64,000 nucleotides of DNA from Vallitalea sp. (GCA_025210235.1 JAOASG010000024.1:62001-126000); one strand, 5' to 3'. Positions 25,213-34,374 are shown, counted from the stretch's first letter. Translations and numbers: made by a program. Notes: generated from the sequence alone by a model not told the origin.

Positions 25213-26455
25213 ATAGAAGAACTTTTAAATAGTTCTTTTTACCTCTTTTTAAGATTAAGTGGTTATCTTTAATATCAGATAAACTAATAATATGTTCAAT
25301 ATTATCAACCTTAATATTATTGACAGAAATTCCACCTTGTTGGATTAATCTTCTGCCTTCTGATTTTGAAGAGACAAAATTACAGGAAACCAATAAGTCA
25401 ATAATTGATATGCCTTTTTCAATTAATTCCTTATTTATTTTAATGGATGGCATATTATTTGCCGAGTTATTATTATCAAATATTTCCTTAACAGTTTCAA
25501 GAACTTTATCTGCTTCTTCAATTCCATGAACTAATTTGGTTATCTCATAAGCCATTAATCTTTTAGCCTCACGTATATCGTTTTTACAAAGAGACTCAAT
25601 TTCATTCAGAGGAACTCTAGTAAATAATCTTAGTAACATTTCTGTATCGGTATCATCCACGTTGTAGAAATATTGATAAAAATCAAAAACTGTTGTTTTT
25701 TCACGAGCTACCCAGAGCGTTCCAGATTCGGTTTTGCCCATTTTTTTGCCTTCTTTTGTCATTAGTAAAGGGCATGTCAAACCATACATAGTATCACGTT
25801 TATTGTTGTTAATAAAATCTTGTTTTCTACCAAGATTGGTTCCTGCTACAATATTGCCCCATTGATCACTTCCACCAATTTGTAGAGTACACCCATAGGT
25901 TTTATTTAAATATACGAAATCATAGGATTGCATAAGCATATAACCCATTTCAAGGAAAGTTAGTCCTCCTTGTTCTAATCTTTTAGAATATGCGTCTGCT
26001 TGTAGCATTGTGTTTACATTGAAATGTATTCCTACATCTCTCATAAAATCAACAAAACTATATGGATTAATCCATTCTGCATTGGTAAGTATTGTAGCAG
26101 GGTTATCACCATCTGTTTTTATAAATCTACTAGAGAGCTCTTTCACTTCTTGTACGTTATGAGATACTTGTTCTTTAGTAAGCATTTTGCGCATATCACT
26201 CTTACCGCTTGGATCACCAATAAGTGCTGTTGCACCACCAATTACTAGGATACCTTTATGTCCTGCATCTTGTAAATAACGAAACATCATTAAAGCGAAA
26301 AAATGTCCTATATGCAAACTATCAGCAGTAGGATCAATACCTAAATAAAATGTAATAGGTTCAGTACTGCTTAAAGCTTTCTTTATATCTTCTTCATGAG
26401 TTGTTTGGTAAATATAACCTCTTTCTTGTAAAATATCAAAAACATTTTGTATCAT
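25211..26455 (-). CDS. tyrS: Tyrosyl-tRNA synthetase
   Basis: This 414-residue class I synthetase (EC 6.1.1.1) has the HIGH motif as LHIGHFFALM, GGATALIGDPSGKSDMRK, the tyrosine pocket region YDFVYLNKTYGCTLQIGGSDQWGNI, the KMSKS loop as KMGKT and a C-terminal S4 RNA-binding domain (about 345-410). It is monocistronic and controlled by a tyrosine T-box leader. Between the leader terminator and the start codon (26455-26625) lies a REP-like repeat. Confidence 0.97.
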   Translation of the reverse strand: MIQNVFDILQERGYIYQTTHEEDIKKALSSTEPITFYLGIDPTADSLHIGHFFALMMFRYLQDAGHKGILVIGGATALIGDPSGKSDMRKMLTKEQVSHNVQEVKELSSRFIKTDGDNPATILTNAEWINPYSFVDFMRDVGIHFNVNTMLQADAYSKRLEQGGLTFLEMGYMLMQSYDFVYLNKTYGCTLQIGGSDQWGNIVAGTNLGRKQDFINNNKRDTMYGLTCPLLMTKEGKKMGKTESGTLWVAREKTTVFDFYQYFYNVDDTDTEMLLRLFTRVPLNEIESLCKNDIREAKRLMAYEITKLVHGIEEADKVLETVKEIFDNNNSANNMPSIKINKELIEKGISIIDLLVSCNFVSSKSEGRRLIQQGGISVNNIKVDNIEHIISLSDIKDNHLILKRGKKNYLKVLL

Positions 26456-26552
26456 TTATTTAACCTCCATAAAATTATTAAATTTATATAATAAATCTTT
26501 AGGCCCAAAGATATATTGTTGTAGAACTTTCAATACGAAAATTATTTAACGC

Positions 26553-26595
26553 TTACGTGGATATAGTGATTATCCTATACCATATCCGCTAGGCT
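26553..26595. repeat. REP-like short palindromic repeat, copy 1
   Basis: TTACGTGGATAT ... ATATCCGCTAGGCT can fold into a hairpin of about 8 bp with one G-U pair. The same block occurs inverted at 35889-35925, and a diverged version with compensating changes is at 49543-49576. This copy lies in the untranslated region of tyrS. Confidence 0.65.
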
Positions 26596-26625
26596 ATTGG
26601 TGATTGCAGATGATTTTATAAGAAT

Positions 26626-26940
26626 AAAAAAACTCTCATCCTAATAAAAGGACGAGAGTATATATTCTCACGTGGTACCACCTTGGTTCACTGTTATATC
26701 ACTATAACAATCTTATAAGCACGCTTTGATAAAAAAATCAAAGGATGCCTTGGTATTATAACGTATACCTAACGTCACTATTCTACTTAGACACATGGTC
26801 TTTTCGATAGGAAACTCAAAGATGTATTCAAATTAGCTTGTTTGATGTCTTTCACCAACCGACAACTCTCTATAAAACTCCACTAACTCTACTATTTCTT
26901 ATCATAGTTTTTATTAATATTTCTTCTTAAAATGAATTAA
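26626..26940 (-). ncRNA. T-box leader (tyrosine) of tyrS
   Basis: On the minus strand the conserved T-box AAGGTGGTACCACG (plus 26671-26684) precedes a terminator ACTCTCGTCC/GGATGAGAGT (plus 26632-26659) with a T run. Upstream, Stem I carries the specifier loop GAATACATC with a UAC tyrosine codon at plus 26824-26826, followed by the usual TTGAGTTTCC region. Uncharged tRNA-Tyr pairs with specifier and T-box, stabilises the antiterminator and lets tyrS be read. Confidence 0.95.
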
Positions 26941-26945
26941 TTAAG

Positions 26946-26974
26946 ATTATATTACTATAATATAATGATGTCAA
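26946..26974 (-). promoter_or_regulatory. Consensus promoter of the T-box/tyrS transcript
   Basis: On the minus strand TTGACA (plus 26969-26974), 17 bp and TATAAT (plus 26946-26951) form a full sigma-A promoter just upstream of the T-box. Confidence 0.85.
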
Positions 26975-27247
26975 GTACTAAATTTACTTTTTTAAAAACT
27001 TATATTTATTATAGATAATAAGATACATATTATATTAATTATTTTTTTTGGTAGTATAATTCTGTAATTGATAAATAATATTGGAGGAGGCTATTTATTG
27101 GTGAACTTGTTAACAAAGGAAATATATGAAGTTTGAATATTTTATTAAAATGATTAAGATTTAAATATAAAGTTATTATTTTGTGATTGAGTAATGACAA
27201 AATCAATTTTTTGATTTAAAATATATCTATGAATAGGAGATGGTAGT
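26975..27247. other. Intergenic region upstream of the Fe-ADH gene
   Basis: AT-rich DNA between the divergent tyrS promoter and an Fe-ADH gene. It holds GGAGGAGG (27083-27090) followed by an 11-codon frame that is probably not a real gene. No clear operator or terminator is visible. Confidence 0.5.
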
Positions 27248-28423
27248 ATGATTAATTTCACACTTTCAAAAATACCACAAACATTTTTTAGCCCAGGTAG
27301 TATTAATATAATAAGTGAACTACAATTAGTAGAAGATGCAAAGAGTATTTTGCTTGTAACTGGAGGTACTTCATTTAGAAAGACTAAACAATACAAAAAG
27401 CTAGTAGATTCAATAAGACAAAAAAATATTAAATTGTATGATATAAGAGTTACAAAAGAACCCTCGCCAAGAATAATTGATACCGAAGTTGCAAGACATA
27501 AAAATAAAAATATTGATGTAGTTATTGCTATAGGTGGAGGGAGTGTGCTTGATGCTGGTAAAGCAATTTCTGCAATGCTAACTCAAGAAGATTCAGTGAT
27601 GGCTTATATTGAAGGAGTAGGAGGAGGTAAAATACATAATGGAAACAAAATACCTCTTGTTGCTGTACCAACAACTTCTGGAACAGGAAGTGAAACAACT
27701 AAAAATGCTGTACTAAGTGAAGTGAGAAAGAGTGGGTTTAAAAAATCAATAAGACATGAAAATTTTGTTCCGGATGTAGTTATTTTAGATTCAGAGTTAA
27801 TAATTAATTGTCCTCCTAGTGTGACGGCGGCTAGTGGTTTAGATGCTTTAACTCAATTAATTGCTTCTTACGTATCAACTAAAGCAACACCCATAACTGA
27901 TGCTTTAGCTATATCTGGATTAGAATATTTTAGTAAATCTTTTATACCAGTTTGTAATGATGAATATGATTCTATAGATAAAAGAGCAAGTATAGCTTAT
28001 GCTTCTTATATATCTGGAATTACATTAGCTAATGCAGGACTTGGAATTGTACATGGATTTGCATCAAGTGTAGGTGGTTATATAGACATACCGCATGGTG
28101 TATTATGTGGAACATTATTATCAGAAGCGATAAAACTTAATGTCAAACTATTATTACTTCAAGATGACAAATATTATTTGAATAAATATGCAAAAGTCGG
28201 AAATATATTATCTGGTGAGCATGAACAAGATATAAAAAAATCATGTGATAAGCTAGTTTCAACATTAGAGGAATGGATAAATAAATTAAAGATACCAAGA
28301 CTTAGCGAATTTGGGTTAGAACAAGCAGATATAGATAATATTGTAAATATAACTGATAATAAAAATAATCCAATTATCCTTAACAAAGATCAAATGAAAA
28401 GTATACTTAATGCGAGATTATAA
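27248..28423 (+). CDS. Iron-containing alcohol dehydrogenase family protein
   Basis: This 391-residue group III dehydrogenase shows the NAD(P) motif IGGGSVLDAGKAISAML and the substrate/metal region VPTTSGTGSET. Of the four usual metal ligands, D199 and the two histidines in GLGIVHGFASSVGGYIDIPHGV are present, but the second ligand position reads Q203 (GLDALTQLIASY) instead of His. This D-x-x-x-Q form is found in a known branch of the family, so activity is likely, with a different metal environment. The substrate (an alcohol or aldehyde) is unknown. The start follows AGGAGATGGTAGT. Confidence 0.88.
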   Translation: MINFTLSKIPQTFFSPGSINIISELQLVEDAKSILLVTGGTSFRKTKQYKKLVDSIRQKNIKLYDIRVTKEPSPRIIDTEVARHKNKNIDVVIAIGGGSVLDAGKAISAMLTQEDSVMAYIEGVGGGKIHNGNKIPLVAVPTTSGTGSETTKNAVLSEVRKSGFKKSIRHENFVPDVVILDSELIINCPPSVTAASGLDALTQLIASYVSTKATPITDALAISGLEYFSKSFIPVCNDEYDSIDKRASIAYASYISGITLANAGLGIVHGFASSVGGYIDIPHGVLCGTLLSEAIKLNVKLLLLQDDKYYLNKYAKVGNILSGEHEQDIKKSCDKLVSTLEEWINKLKIPRLSEFGLEQADIDNIVNITDNKNNPIILNKDQMKSILNARL

Positions 28424-28559
28424 GATAATATTAAAGAACAACTAAATGTAGTTTTTAAATTACTTAACAAAACTTTGCATTTCATAAATATTTATTTTAC
28501 TGAACTTTAATTCTGAATATGCAAACTATAAGTTACTAAAATAAAAAAAGGAGAAAATA

Positions 28560-29051
28560 ATGGTGAATTCAAAAAAATTAGTTGTATTTTATTCATTAGG
28601 TGGGAATACTAAATTTATTTCCGAGGAAATTAAAAAAGAAGTAGGTGCTGATTTATTACAATTAAAAGTACTAGATGAGAAGATAAAAGCTAAAGGAATA
28701 ATGAAGTATTTAAAGGGAGGCAAGCAGGCTTTAAGTGACGCAAAACCTAAGTTAGAACCATTTAACATTAATTTAGATAATTATGATACTATAATTATAG
28801 GAACGCCAATATGGGCAAGTAATTATGTGCCTGCTATTAATACTTTTTTAACTGATAACAAAATTACAAATAAAAAAATTGCTTTATTTTGTTGTCATGC
28901 TGGTGGAGGTAGTGGAAAAGTTTTTGAAAAGATGAGAGAAAATTTGAAAGGTAATTCTATTATAGGTGAAATAGAATTTAAAAATCCCTTAAAAGTTGAT
29001 AAAATTAATTCTATAAATATATTAAAAAAATGGTTAAATGATATATTATAA
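28560..29051 (+). CDS. Flavodoxin-family protein
   Basis: This 163-residue FMN-binding flavodoxin fold has a phosphate loop of the form VVFYSLGGNTKFIS, TIIIGTPIWASNYVPAINTF and FCCHAGGGSGKVFEKM. It resembles the longer flavodoxins used as NAD(P)H-dependent or low-potential electron carriers. It may replace ferredoxin when iron is scarce, but I see no Fur box upstream. The start follows AAAAGGAG. It precedes polX by 45 bp. Confidence 0.88.
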   Translation: MVNSKKLVVFYSLGGNTKFISEEIKKEVGADLLQLKVLDEKIKAKGIMKYLKGGKQALSDAKPKLEPFNINLDNYDTIIIGTPIWASNYVPAINTFLTDNKITNKKIALFCCHAGGGSGKVFEKMRENLKGNSIIGEIEFKNPLKVDKINSINILKKWLNDIL

Positions 29052-29095
29052 TAAATAGAAATACTTTTTTGATTATTAATAAGAGGTGTATTATA

Positions 29096-30811
29096 GTGAC
29101 TAAACAGGAAGTTATAAAAATACTTAATGATATTGGATTATTACTTGAGTTAAAAGGAGAAAACTTTTTTAAATCAAAAGCTTATTATGATGCTGCTAAT
29201 AATTTAGAAATAATTGAGGAAGATATAGGGGTCTTAGTTAATGAGAATAGACTTCAAAATATAAAAGGAATTGGAAAAGCTTTAGCGCAAAAAATTACTG
29301 AGTTAGTATTAACAGGTGAGTTAGAATACTACAAAAACTTAAAACAAGAAGTGCCTGAAGGATTAATAAGTATGCTTAGAATTCCAGGATTAGGTCCCAA
29401 AAAAATTATGATATTATATAACACACTTGGTATAACAACTATAGAAGAGTTAAAAAAAGTATGTGAAAATAATGAGTTATTGGAATTACCAAAGTTTAGT
29501 AAAAAAACTCAAGATAAAATATTAGAAGGAATAAATAATATTAAAGAGAATTTGGATAAATATCATTACCCAGTGGGAGAAATATTAGCAGAAGAAATAA
29601 TAGATATTCTTAAACAGAGTAAATATGTACAAAAATGTGAAATTGCGGGAAGTATAAGAAGAAAAAAAGAAGTGTTAAAAGATATTGATATATTAGCAAG
29701 TAGTGAAAAACCTGATGAAGTTATGAATGTATTTACATCATGTTACTATGTAAAAGAAATCATAAGTAGAGGAGAAACTAAATCAAGTGTTATATTACAA
29801 AATGGTATGAAATCAGATATAAGAGTCGTAAAAGATTCGCAATTCCCATTTGCTTTGCATCACTTTACAGGGAGTAAGGAACACAATACTGCTCTTAGGC
29901 ATCTTGCGAAAAAAAAAGGAATCAAAATAAATGAATATGGCATATTCAAAGATGAAAAACTTATAGACTGTAAGGACGAAGAAGACTTCTTTGGTGTATT
30001 TGGTATGGAATTTATTCCTCCTGAGCTAAGAGAAAATTATGGAGAATTGGAAGCCGCAAAAGAAAATAAACTTCCAAATCTAATTTCTATAAATGATATT
30101 AGAGGAGTTATTCATGTGCATTCTAATTATAGTGATGGAAATGCTAGTATTGAACAATTGGTTCAAGCATGCATGAAAAGGGGTTATACTTATTTAGGAA
30201 TATCTGACCATAGTAAGACGGCTATTTATGCAGGGGGACTTACTCATGATGAGATAAAACGACAACATGAAGAAATAGATTATCTTAATGAAAAATATTC
30301 TAAATTTCAAATTCTTAAAGGGATTGAATCTGATATTCTTCCTGATGGAAGTTTAGATTATAATGAAAAAATACTGAAATCATTTGATTTTATAATAGGA
30401 TCTATTCATAGTTCATTTAATATGGCTGAAGATATAATGACCAATAGAATAATAAAAGCAATTACTAATCCATATATGACTATACTTGGACATCCTACAG
30501 GGAGATTGCTTCTTAGAAGAGAAGGATATAAGATAAATATGGATAAAATAGTCAATTCTTGTATTAAAAATAATGTTATATTTGAAATTAATGCTAATCC
30601 ATATAGATTGGATATAGATTGGAGATATATAAAAGCAGCTAAAGAAAAAGGAGCTAAGTTCGTTATATCGCCAGATGCTCATAGTACAAAGGAGATAGAA
30701 TATATTAAATACGGTGTAAATGTAGCTAGAAAAGGATGGCTTGAAAAAAAAGATATATTAAACGCTTTAGATCATAGTGAAATAGCTAACTATAAAAAAG
30801 TAATTAACTAA
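29096..30811 (+). CDS. polX: Family X DNA polymerase with PHP exonuclease domain
   Basis: This 571-residue protein has the domain order of bacterial PolX: an N-terminal 8-kDa/HhH region (LQNIKGIGKALAQKITELV, RIPGLGPKKI), a nucleotidyltransferase core (CEIAGSIRRKKEVLKDIDIL, DIRV), and a C-terminal PHP domain with metal ligands in HVHSNYSDGNAS, GISDHSKT, GHPTGRLLLRREGY and ISPDAHST. It fills short gaps and removes 3' ends in base-excision repair. GTG 29096 is chosen because AAGAGGTG (29081-29088) precedes it; the length then matches the family. Confidence 0.93.
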   Translation: MTKQEVIKILNDIGLLLELKGENFFKSKAYYDAANNLEIIEEDIGVLVNENRLQNIKGIGKALAQKITELVLTGELEYYKNLKQEVPEGLISMLRIPGLGPKKIMILYNTLGITTIEELKKVCENNELLELPKFSKKTQDKILEGINNIKENLDKYHYPVGEILAEEIIDILKQSKYVQKCEIAGSIRRKKEVLKDIDILASSEKPDEVMNVFTSCYYVKEIISRGETKSSVILQNGMKSDIRVVKDSQFPFALHHFTGSKEHNTALRHLAKKKGIKINEYGIFKDEKLIDCKDEEDFFGVFGMEFIPPELRENYGELEAAKENKLPNLISINDIRGVIHVHSNYSDGNASIEQLVQACMKRGYTYLGISDHSKTAIYAGGLTHDEIKRQHEEIDYLNEKYSKFQILKGIESDILPDGSLDYNEKILKSFDFIIGSIHSSFNMAEDIMTNRIIKAITNPYMTILGHPTGRLLLRREGYKINMDKIVNSCIKNNVIFEINANPYRLDIDWRYIKAAKEKGAKFVISPDAHSTKEIEYIKYGVNVARKGWLEKKDILNALDHSEIANYKKVIN

Positions 30812-30817
30812 AGGGAG

Positions 30818-31378
30818 ATGATTAAAATAAAAAAAATTAGATGCTTAGTATGTGGAATGATTATAAATAATAATAATTATGATTTAAATAGATTAACTTT
30901 ATTAGAAGAGAATACTTCAGATCAAATTATTAGATGTCCTTTTTGTGGAGTTACACATGAATATTTAGGTGAAGGATATGTTGATTATGATATTAAGAAT
31001 CTTGATGAAAAAACAAAAAAAATTCTAGATATGGGTATGAAGTTAGAGATCTTTAATAGTGAATTTTACTTAGAAGCTAGTATGCAAACAAAAGACGAGT
31101 CTTTAAAGAAACTATTTAAAGAGTTAAGTGCTATTGAGATGATGCATGCTAGAATACATAAAAATTTTGGAGGGTTTAATAAATTACCACAATTAAAGGA
31201 AATTGATTATTCAAGGCATAATACTGATGAGCTTCTACTTATTGAAGCTCATAAAAGGGAAAAACATGCAATACAATTTTATGAACGTTATTATAATGAA
31301 GTACCTATCAAATATCAAAATATTTTTAAAGCGTTATCTTTTGTTGAAAAGGAACATTATATAATAACTGATAACTAA
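30818..31378 (+). CDS. Rubrerythrin-like ferritin-fold protein with N-terminal zinc ribbon
   Basis: This protein of about 186 residues begins with a metal ribbon (CLVCG ... CPFCG) followed by a four-helix ferritin-like domain with diiron-type ligands: EIFNSEFYLEAS, EMMHARIHKNF (E-x-x-H), EAHKREKHAIQFYERY and EKEHY. The order is reversed relative to classical rubrerythrin, whose rubredoxin domain is C-terminal. A role in peroxide reduction or iron handling is inferred. The annotated ATG lies inside an extended ribosome binding site (AAAGGGAGATGATT), so initiation may really occur at ATA 30827. It is 6 bp from polX. Confidence 0.75.
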   Translation: MIKIKKIRCLVCGMIINNNNYDLNRLTLLEENTSDQIIRCPFCGVTHEYLGEGYVDYDIKNLDEKTKKILDMGMKLEIFNSEFYLEASMQTKDESLKKLFKELSAIEMMHARIHKNFGGFNKLPQLKEIDYSRHNTDELLLIEAHKREKHAIQFYERYYNEVPIKYQNIFKALSFVEKEHYIITDN

Positions 31379-31419
31379 TTACCTAATACATAATTACGTA
31401 AAAAAAGAAGGAGGATAAC

Positions 31420-31719
31420 ATGGACTTAGTACTATTGATAGTAGGTATATTTGTTATAATTGTATCAATTATTACAGGTTATTCACTAGGAGAATTTCAT
31501 TTATTTCTATATAGAGTTTCTAGTGGAACTATAGTGGCTATGATATTTTTTGCATTGAGTAAGATTATTAGTAATCAAGAAGAAATAAAATATTATTTAA
31601 GAATTGAAAATAATAGTAATACCAAAGTAATACCTACAGAGATGAAAAAATGTAGCAAATGTAATAAAGAATACGATAAATATCAAACCTCGTGCCCTTA
31701 CTGCGGAAATAGAGAATAA
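31420..31719 (+). CDS. Small membrane protein with C-terminal zinc ribbon
   Basis: This 99-residue protein has two hydrophobic segments (LVLLIVGIFVIIVSIITGYSL and the stretch around 30-47) and a C-terminal zinc-ribbon motif CSKCNKEY ... CPYCGN facing the cytosol. No family is recognised. AAGGAGG precedes the ATG. Confidence 0.7.
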   Translation: MDLVLLIVGIFVIIVSIITGYSLGEFHLFLYRVSSGTIVAMIFFALSKIISNQEEIKYYLRIENNSNTKVIPTEMKKCSKCNKEYDKYQTSCPYCGNRE

Positions 31720-31836
31720 TTTTATCCTTACATATTTGAAAGAAATAGATATAATATTGTAAGATAAATCAATGTTTTATTTAGATTAAATTGAATATAA
31801 TAGATATATGTTTTTATAAGAAATTGTAAATTACAT

Positions 31837-31928
31837 AAAGGTGATTCTGCAATTCAGTTGGATTACGTGTACATAAAATATACATATTTAATGTAAAGAG
31901 TTAAATTGTTTAGTTTTGCAATTACCTA
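31837..31928. repeat. Decayed MITE-like element, copy E
   Basis: About 92 bp bounded by AAGGTGATTCTGCAA and TAGTTTTGCAATTACCT, the ends of the palindromic family seen at 10289, 45268, 46269 and 59337, with a shortened and diverged centre. Confidence 0.6.
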
Positions 31929-31958
31929 AAGATGTTAAATTTAAAGGAGGAAGAAGGG

Positions 31959-32069
31959 TTGATAAAAAAGATTTTTAAATATGGATTTTTAACAGGCTTT
32001 ATCTTGTTTTTGAGTTATTTAACCATAAGAATACTTAATAGCAATTTAGATGATGATCTTGTTGAATAA
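31959..32069 (+). CDS. 36-residue single-pass membrane peptide
   Basis: TTG 31959 follows AAAGGAGG (31943-31950) by eight bases and opens a 36-codon frame. It has a basic start (MIKKIFKYG), one hydrophobic helix (FLTGFILFLSYLTI) and an acidic tail (NLDDDLVE). A clean terminator lies 57 bp downstream. Strong ribosome binding site, membrane-peptide composition and terminator together support a real small gene; function unknown. Confidence 0.6.
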   Translation: MIKKIFKYGFLTGFILFLSYLTIRILNSNLDDDLVE

Positions 32070-32125
32070 TAATCAAGTATATATTATTGCTAAATCAGCG
32101 AGTGTATAAGATATAGAGAAGATAT

Positions 32126-32150
32126 AAAAAACCGTCACTGACGGTTTTTT
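32126..32150 (+). terminator. Rho-independent terminator
   Basis: AACCGTC (32130-32136) and GACGGTT pair around a 3-base loop, with A and T runs on either side, so it may work in both directions. Confidence 0.85.
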
Positions 32151-32204
32151 TGTTTATAGCAAACTATCTAGTATTATTATAAATTTATTTAGCTCTAATG
32201 TTAA

Positions 32205-32237
32205 TTGACAAAATAATATTATCATGATAATATTATT
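32205..32237 (+). promoter_or_regulatory. Promoter with 26-bp perfect palindrome upstream of the DUF6323 gene
   Basis: TTGACA (32205-32210) is followed 17 bp on by TAATAT (32228-32233). The space between them is filled by a perfect 26-bp palindrome at 32212-32237, with inner ATTATCATGATAAT. The position between -35 and -10 is that of a repressor site. The half sites resemble Fur halves in the opposite order, so the binding protein is unknown. Confidence 0.65.
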
Positions 32238-32335
32238 AAAAATATATCTAAACTTTATCATAACATAAAAATGAAGGTTTGTCAAGTGATTTTTGGAAAA
32301 AAGATAAATTTTATTAAAATAGTAGGAGGGATGAT

Positions 32336-32800
32336 ATGAGGTTACCATTAATTATTAATCAAATCTCATCGCAAGAGCAAATAAATAATATTTTAGAGTT
32401 AAACAAAGAAACAATAGCATATGGACTTAAACTCAATAAAAAAGAAATAATGCAAATAATTGAAATGAGAAATCAAATACTAAAGGGGTATGGACGTATA
32501 GAATTAGGTACTACTGTTATAGACAAATTAATTAAGAGTTTTTATAATTCTCCTTATATTGAACAAGATATGTATATGGAAACTCTTATTGAAATACAAG
32601 AAATATTTTATTATATGAAGAATGAGACAGAAGATAAAATAAGTGATGACGAGCTAATAGACATAATAAAAGATTTTTTTGAAAATCATTGTAAAGGGTC
32701 CATTGAATTACTTCAAGGAAGAGAAATTGAGAGTTTTGCAAGAAATCAAAGGATTGAGTATCAGAAATATGATTTTTATTTAGGGAAGGATGAATTTTAA
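32336..32800 (+). CDS. DUF6323-like protein
   Basis: This 154-residue, mostly helical and acidic protein shows the pattern I associate with DUF6323: ETIAYGLKLNKKEIMQIIEMRNQILKGYGRIELG, IKSFYNSPYIEQDMYMETLIEIQEIFYYMKNETEDKISDDEL and CKGSIELLQGREIESFA in separate blocks. It has no signal peptide. Its stop overlaps the next start (TAATG), so the two genes are translationally coupled. The function is unknown in any organism as far as I know. Confidence 0.75.
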   Translation: MRLPLIINQISSQEQINNILELNKETIAYGLKLNKKEIMQIIEMRNQILKGYGRIELGTTVIDKLIKSFYNSPYIEQDMYMETLIEIQEIFYYMKNETEDKISDDELIDIIKDFFENHCKGSIELLQGREIESFARNQRIEYQKYDFYLGKDEF

Positions 32801-34140
32801 TGGATACATTATCTTTAGTTAATCAAGGCGTTAAAAAAGGACTTATAAGTCAGCAGTCTATAGATAATTTTCAAGTTGACTTACTAAATATACTAAAAAA
32901 ACTAATTGATAAATATACTTTTGGAGAAAGTTCTTCTGTTAAAATAGAGACAGCTGAAAATTTATTATTATCGGTGCACTATTGTATAGATGCATATTTA
33001 GATAGTATAGAATATAATGATGCTATAGAAATGATTGAAAAGCTAGGATTAAACGAAATATATAAAAGAGGTAAGGACGAGATAAAGAATTGTTTGGAAA
33101 CATGTAAGTTGTTATATGAAAATGTTAAAAATAATATGTTTAATATAGAGCTACAAGCTTATAATGATACAATTAACTCTATATCGGATTTTTTTATACA
33201 TTATAACTATTTATTTGCTGCTCATGATACTATGGGTTGTAGTATTGATTATCCCCTTTCATTAGATGAAATGAAATTACAAGGTGTTTATTATATTAAA
33301 GAGTATCTTGAAAAATTAACATTAGAGACAGAATTCTGTACAAATTTTGAAATAGAAGATATTATTGAATTATTAGAGAATTATGGAGCGGTATATAAAT
33401 TAGATTATAGAGAACTATTAATAAATATATTTGAAATCGTATACAATAATTATATATTTGCATTAATGGTAGGGAATAAAAAAAAGAATCTTCATATAAC
33501 AAATTATCAATATAATTTTTTGATTAATCTTCTAAATGAACTTAGCTTAGAAAAAGTTATTTATCTAGTAAATGAAAATGTAAAGAAATTAATTATAGAA
33601 TTAAGAATAACTCAAAAAAATCTAATTGACTATATAGAAGGATATAAACATAAGTTTTTGGAAGTTTTAATAAGTAATATTAAAAATGGTGATTTAAAAT
33701 ATATGATTATAACAGATCAAAGACAAGACGTTGCAGATATACACTTATTAGATATAGATAATAGGATGAATGATGAAGAGTTTAAAACTCTAGTTGATAA
33801 AATTATGGAATGTAAACAATTTAATGAGAAATTACAAATAATATCATTAGAAGTAAATTGCATAGTAGATTTCATTGATATATTAAAATCTGATTGCTTA
33901 ATTGGTGAAAATGAGTTTAATATGATATTTAAAACATTAAGTAATATGGAGCTAGCTATTTTAGGGAAAATTGTATTTAATGAATATTTGAAATTTGGGC
34001 ACAAAGAATTATTGCATGTACATCTGGAAGATGATGAGGAAGAATGGAAATTATACTTTAATAGATATATTAATGATTTAGATACTAAAACAATACGAGA
34101 TATTGAGAGATTAATAGAAGCATGTAATATAAGTATTTAA
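32800..34140 (+). CDS. DUF6179-like protein
   Basis: This 446-residue helical protein opens with MDTLSLVNQGVKKGLIS and continues with LLLSVHYCIDAYLDS, then long amphipathic helices. I assign it to DUF6179 mainly from the opening and from its usual partner DUF6323 just upstream. No catalytic motif, membrane helix or signal peptide is visible. It shares an operon and a palindromic promoter with the upstream gene. Confidence 0.72.
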   Translation: MDTLSLVNQGVKKGLISQQSIDNFQVDLLNILKKLIDKYTFGESSSVKIETAENLLLSVHYCIDAYLDSIEYNDAIEMIEKLGLNEIYKRGKDEIKNCLETCKLLYENVKNNMFNIELQAYNDTINSISDFFIHYNYLFAAHDTMGCSIDYPLSLDEMKLQGVYYIKEYLEKLTLETEFCTNFEIEDIIELLENYGAVYKLDYRELLINIFEIVYNNYIFALMVGNKKKNLHITNYQYNFLINLLNELSLEKVIYLVNENVKKLIIELRITQKNLIDYIEGYKHKFLEVLISNIKNGDLKYMIITDQRQDVADIHLLDIDNRMNDEEFKTLVDKIMECKQFNEKLQIISLEVNCIVDFIDILKSDCLIGENEFNMIFKTLSNMELAILGKIVFNEYLKFGHKELLHVHLEDDEEEWKLYFNRYINDLDTKTIRDIERLIEACNISI

Positions 34141-34252
34141 AGTAGGTCTAAGAAATTAATTAAAACAATACTTTTATATAAGTACTAATTAAGTGGAATA
34201 ATAATAATTAAGAAGACGATTAACAAAGTTAAAAAAATAGTTAAAATAGTTC

Positions 34253-34331
34253 TTTACAAATAGATTTATTATAGTTATAATATCATGGGCAAATGTTTTT
34301 TGTATATTAGTAATTTTCTAAAATATTGCCC
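34253..34331 (+). promoter_or_regulatory. Promoter of pyk with a 5'-terminal hairpin
   Basis: TTTACA (34253-34258), 17 bp and TATAAT (34276-34281) form the promoter. The transcript would start near 34288, at a GGGCAA (34287-34292) that can pair with TTGCCC (34326-34331). The stem lies at the very 5' end of the mRNA, as in stabilising leaders. Confidence 0.65.
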
Positions 34332-34374
34332 CAAATATAAAGACTAAAAATTTATTCTGATAAGGAGGGCTAAT

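Noticed and set aside
27098..27136. An 11-codon ORF (GTG 27101) after GGAGGAGG
   Set aside because: Spacing to the start is about 10 bases, the peptide has no character, and it is not coupled to the following gene, whose start is over 110 bp away. Probably chance.
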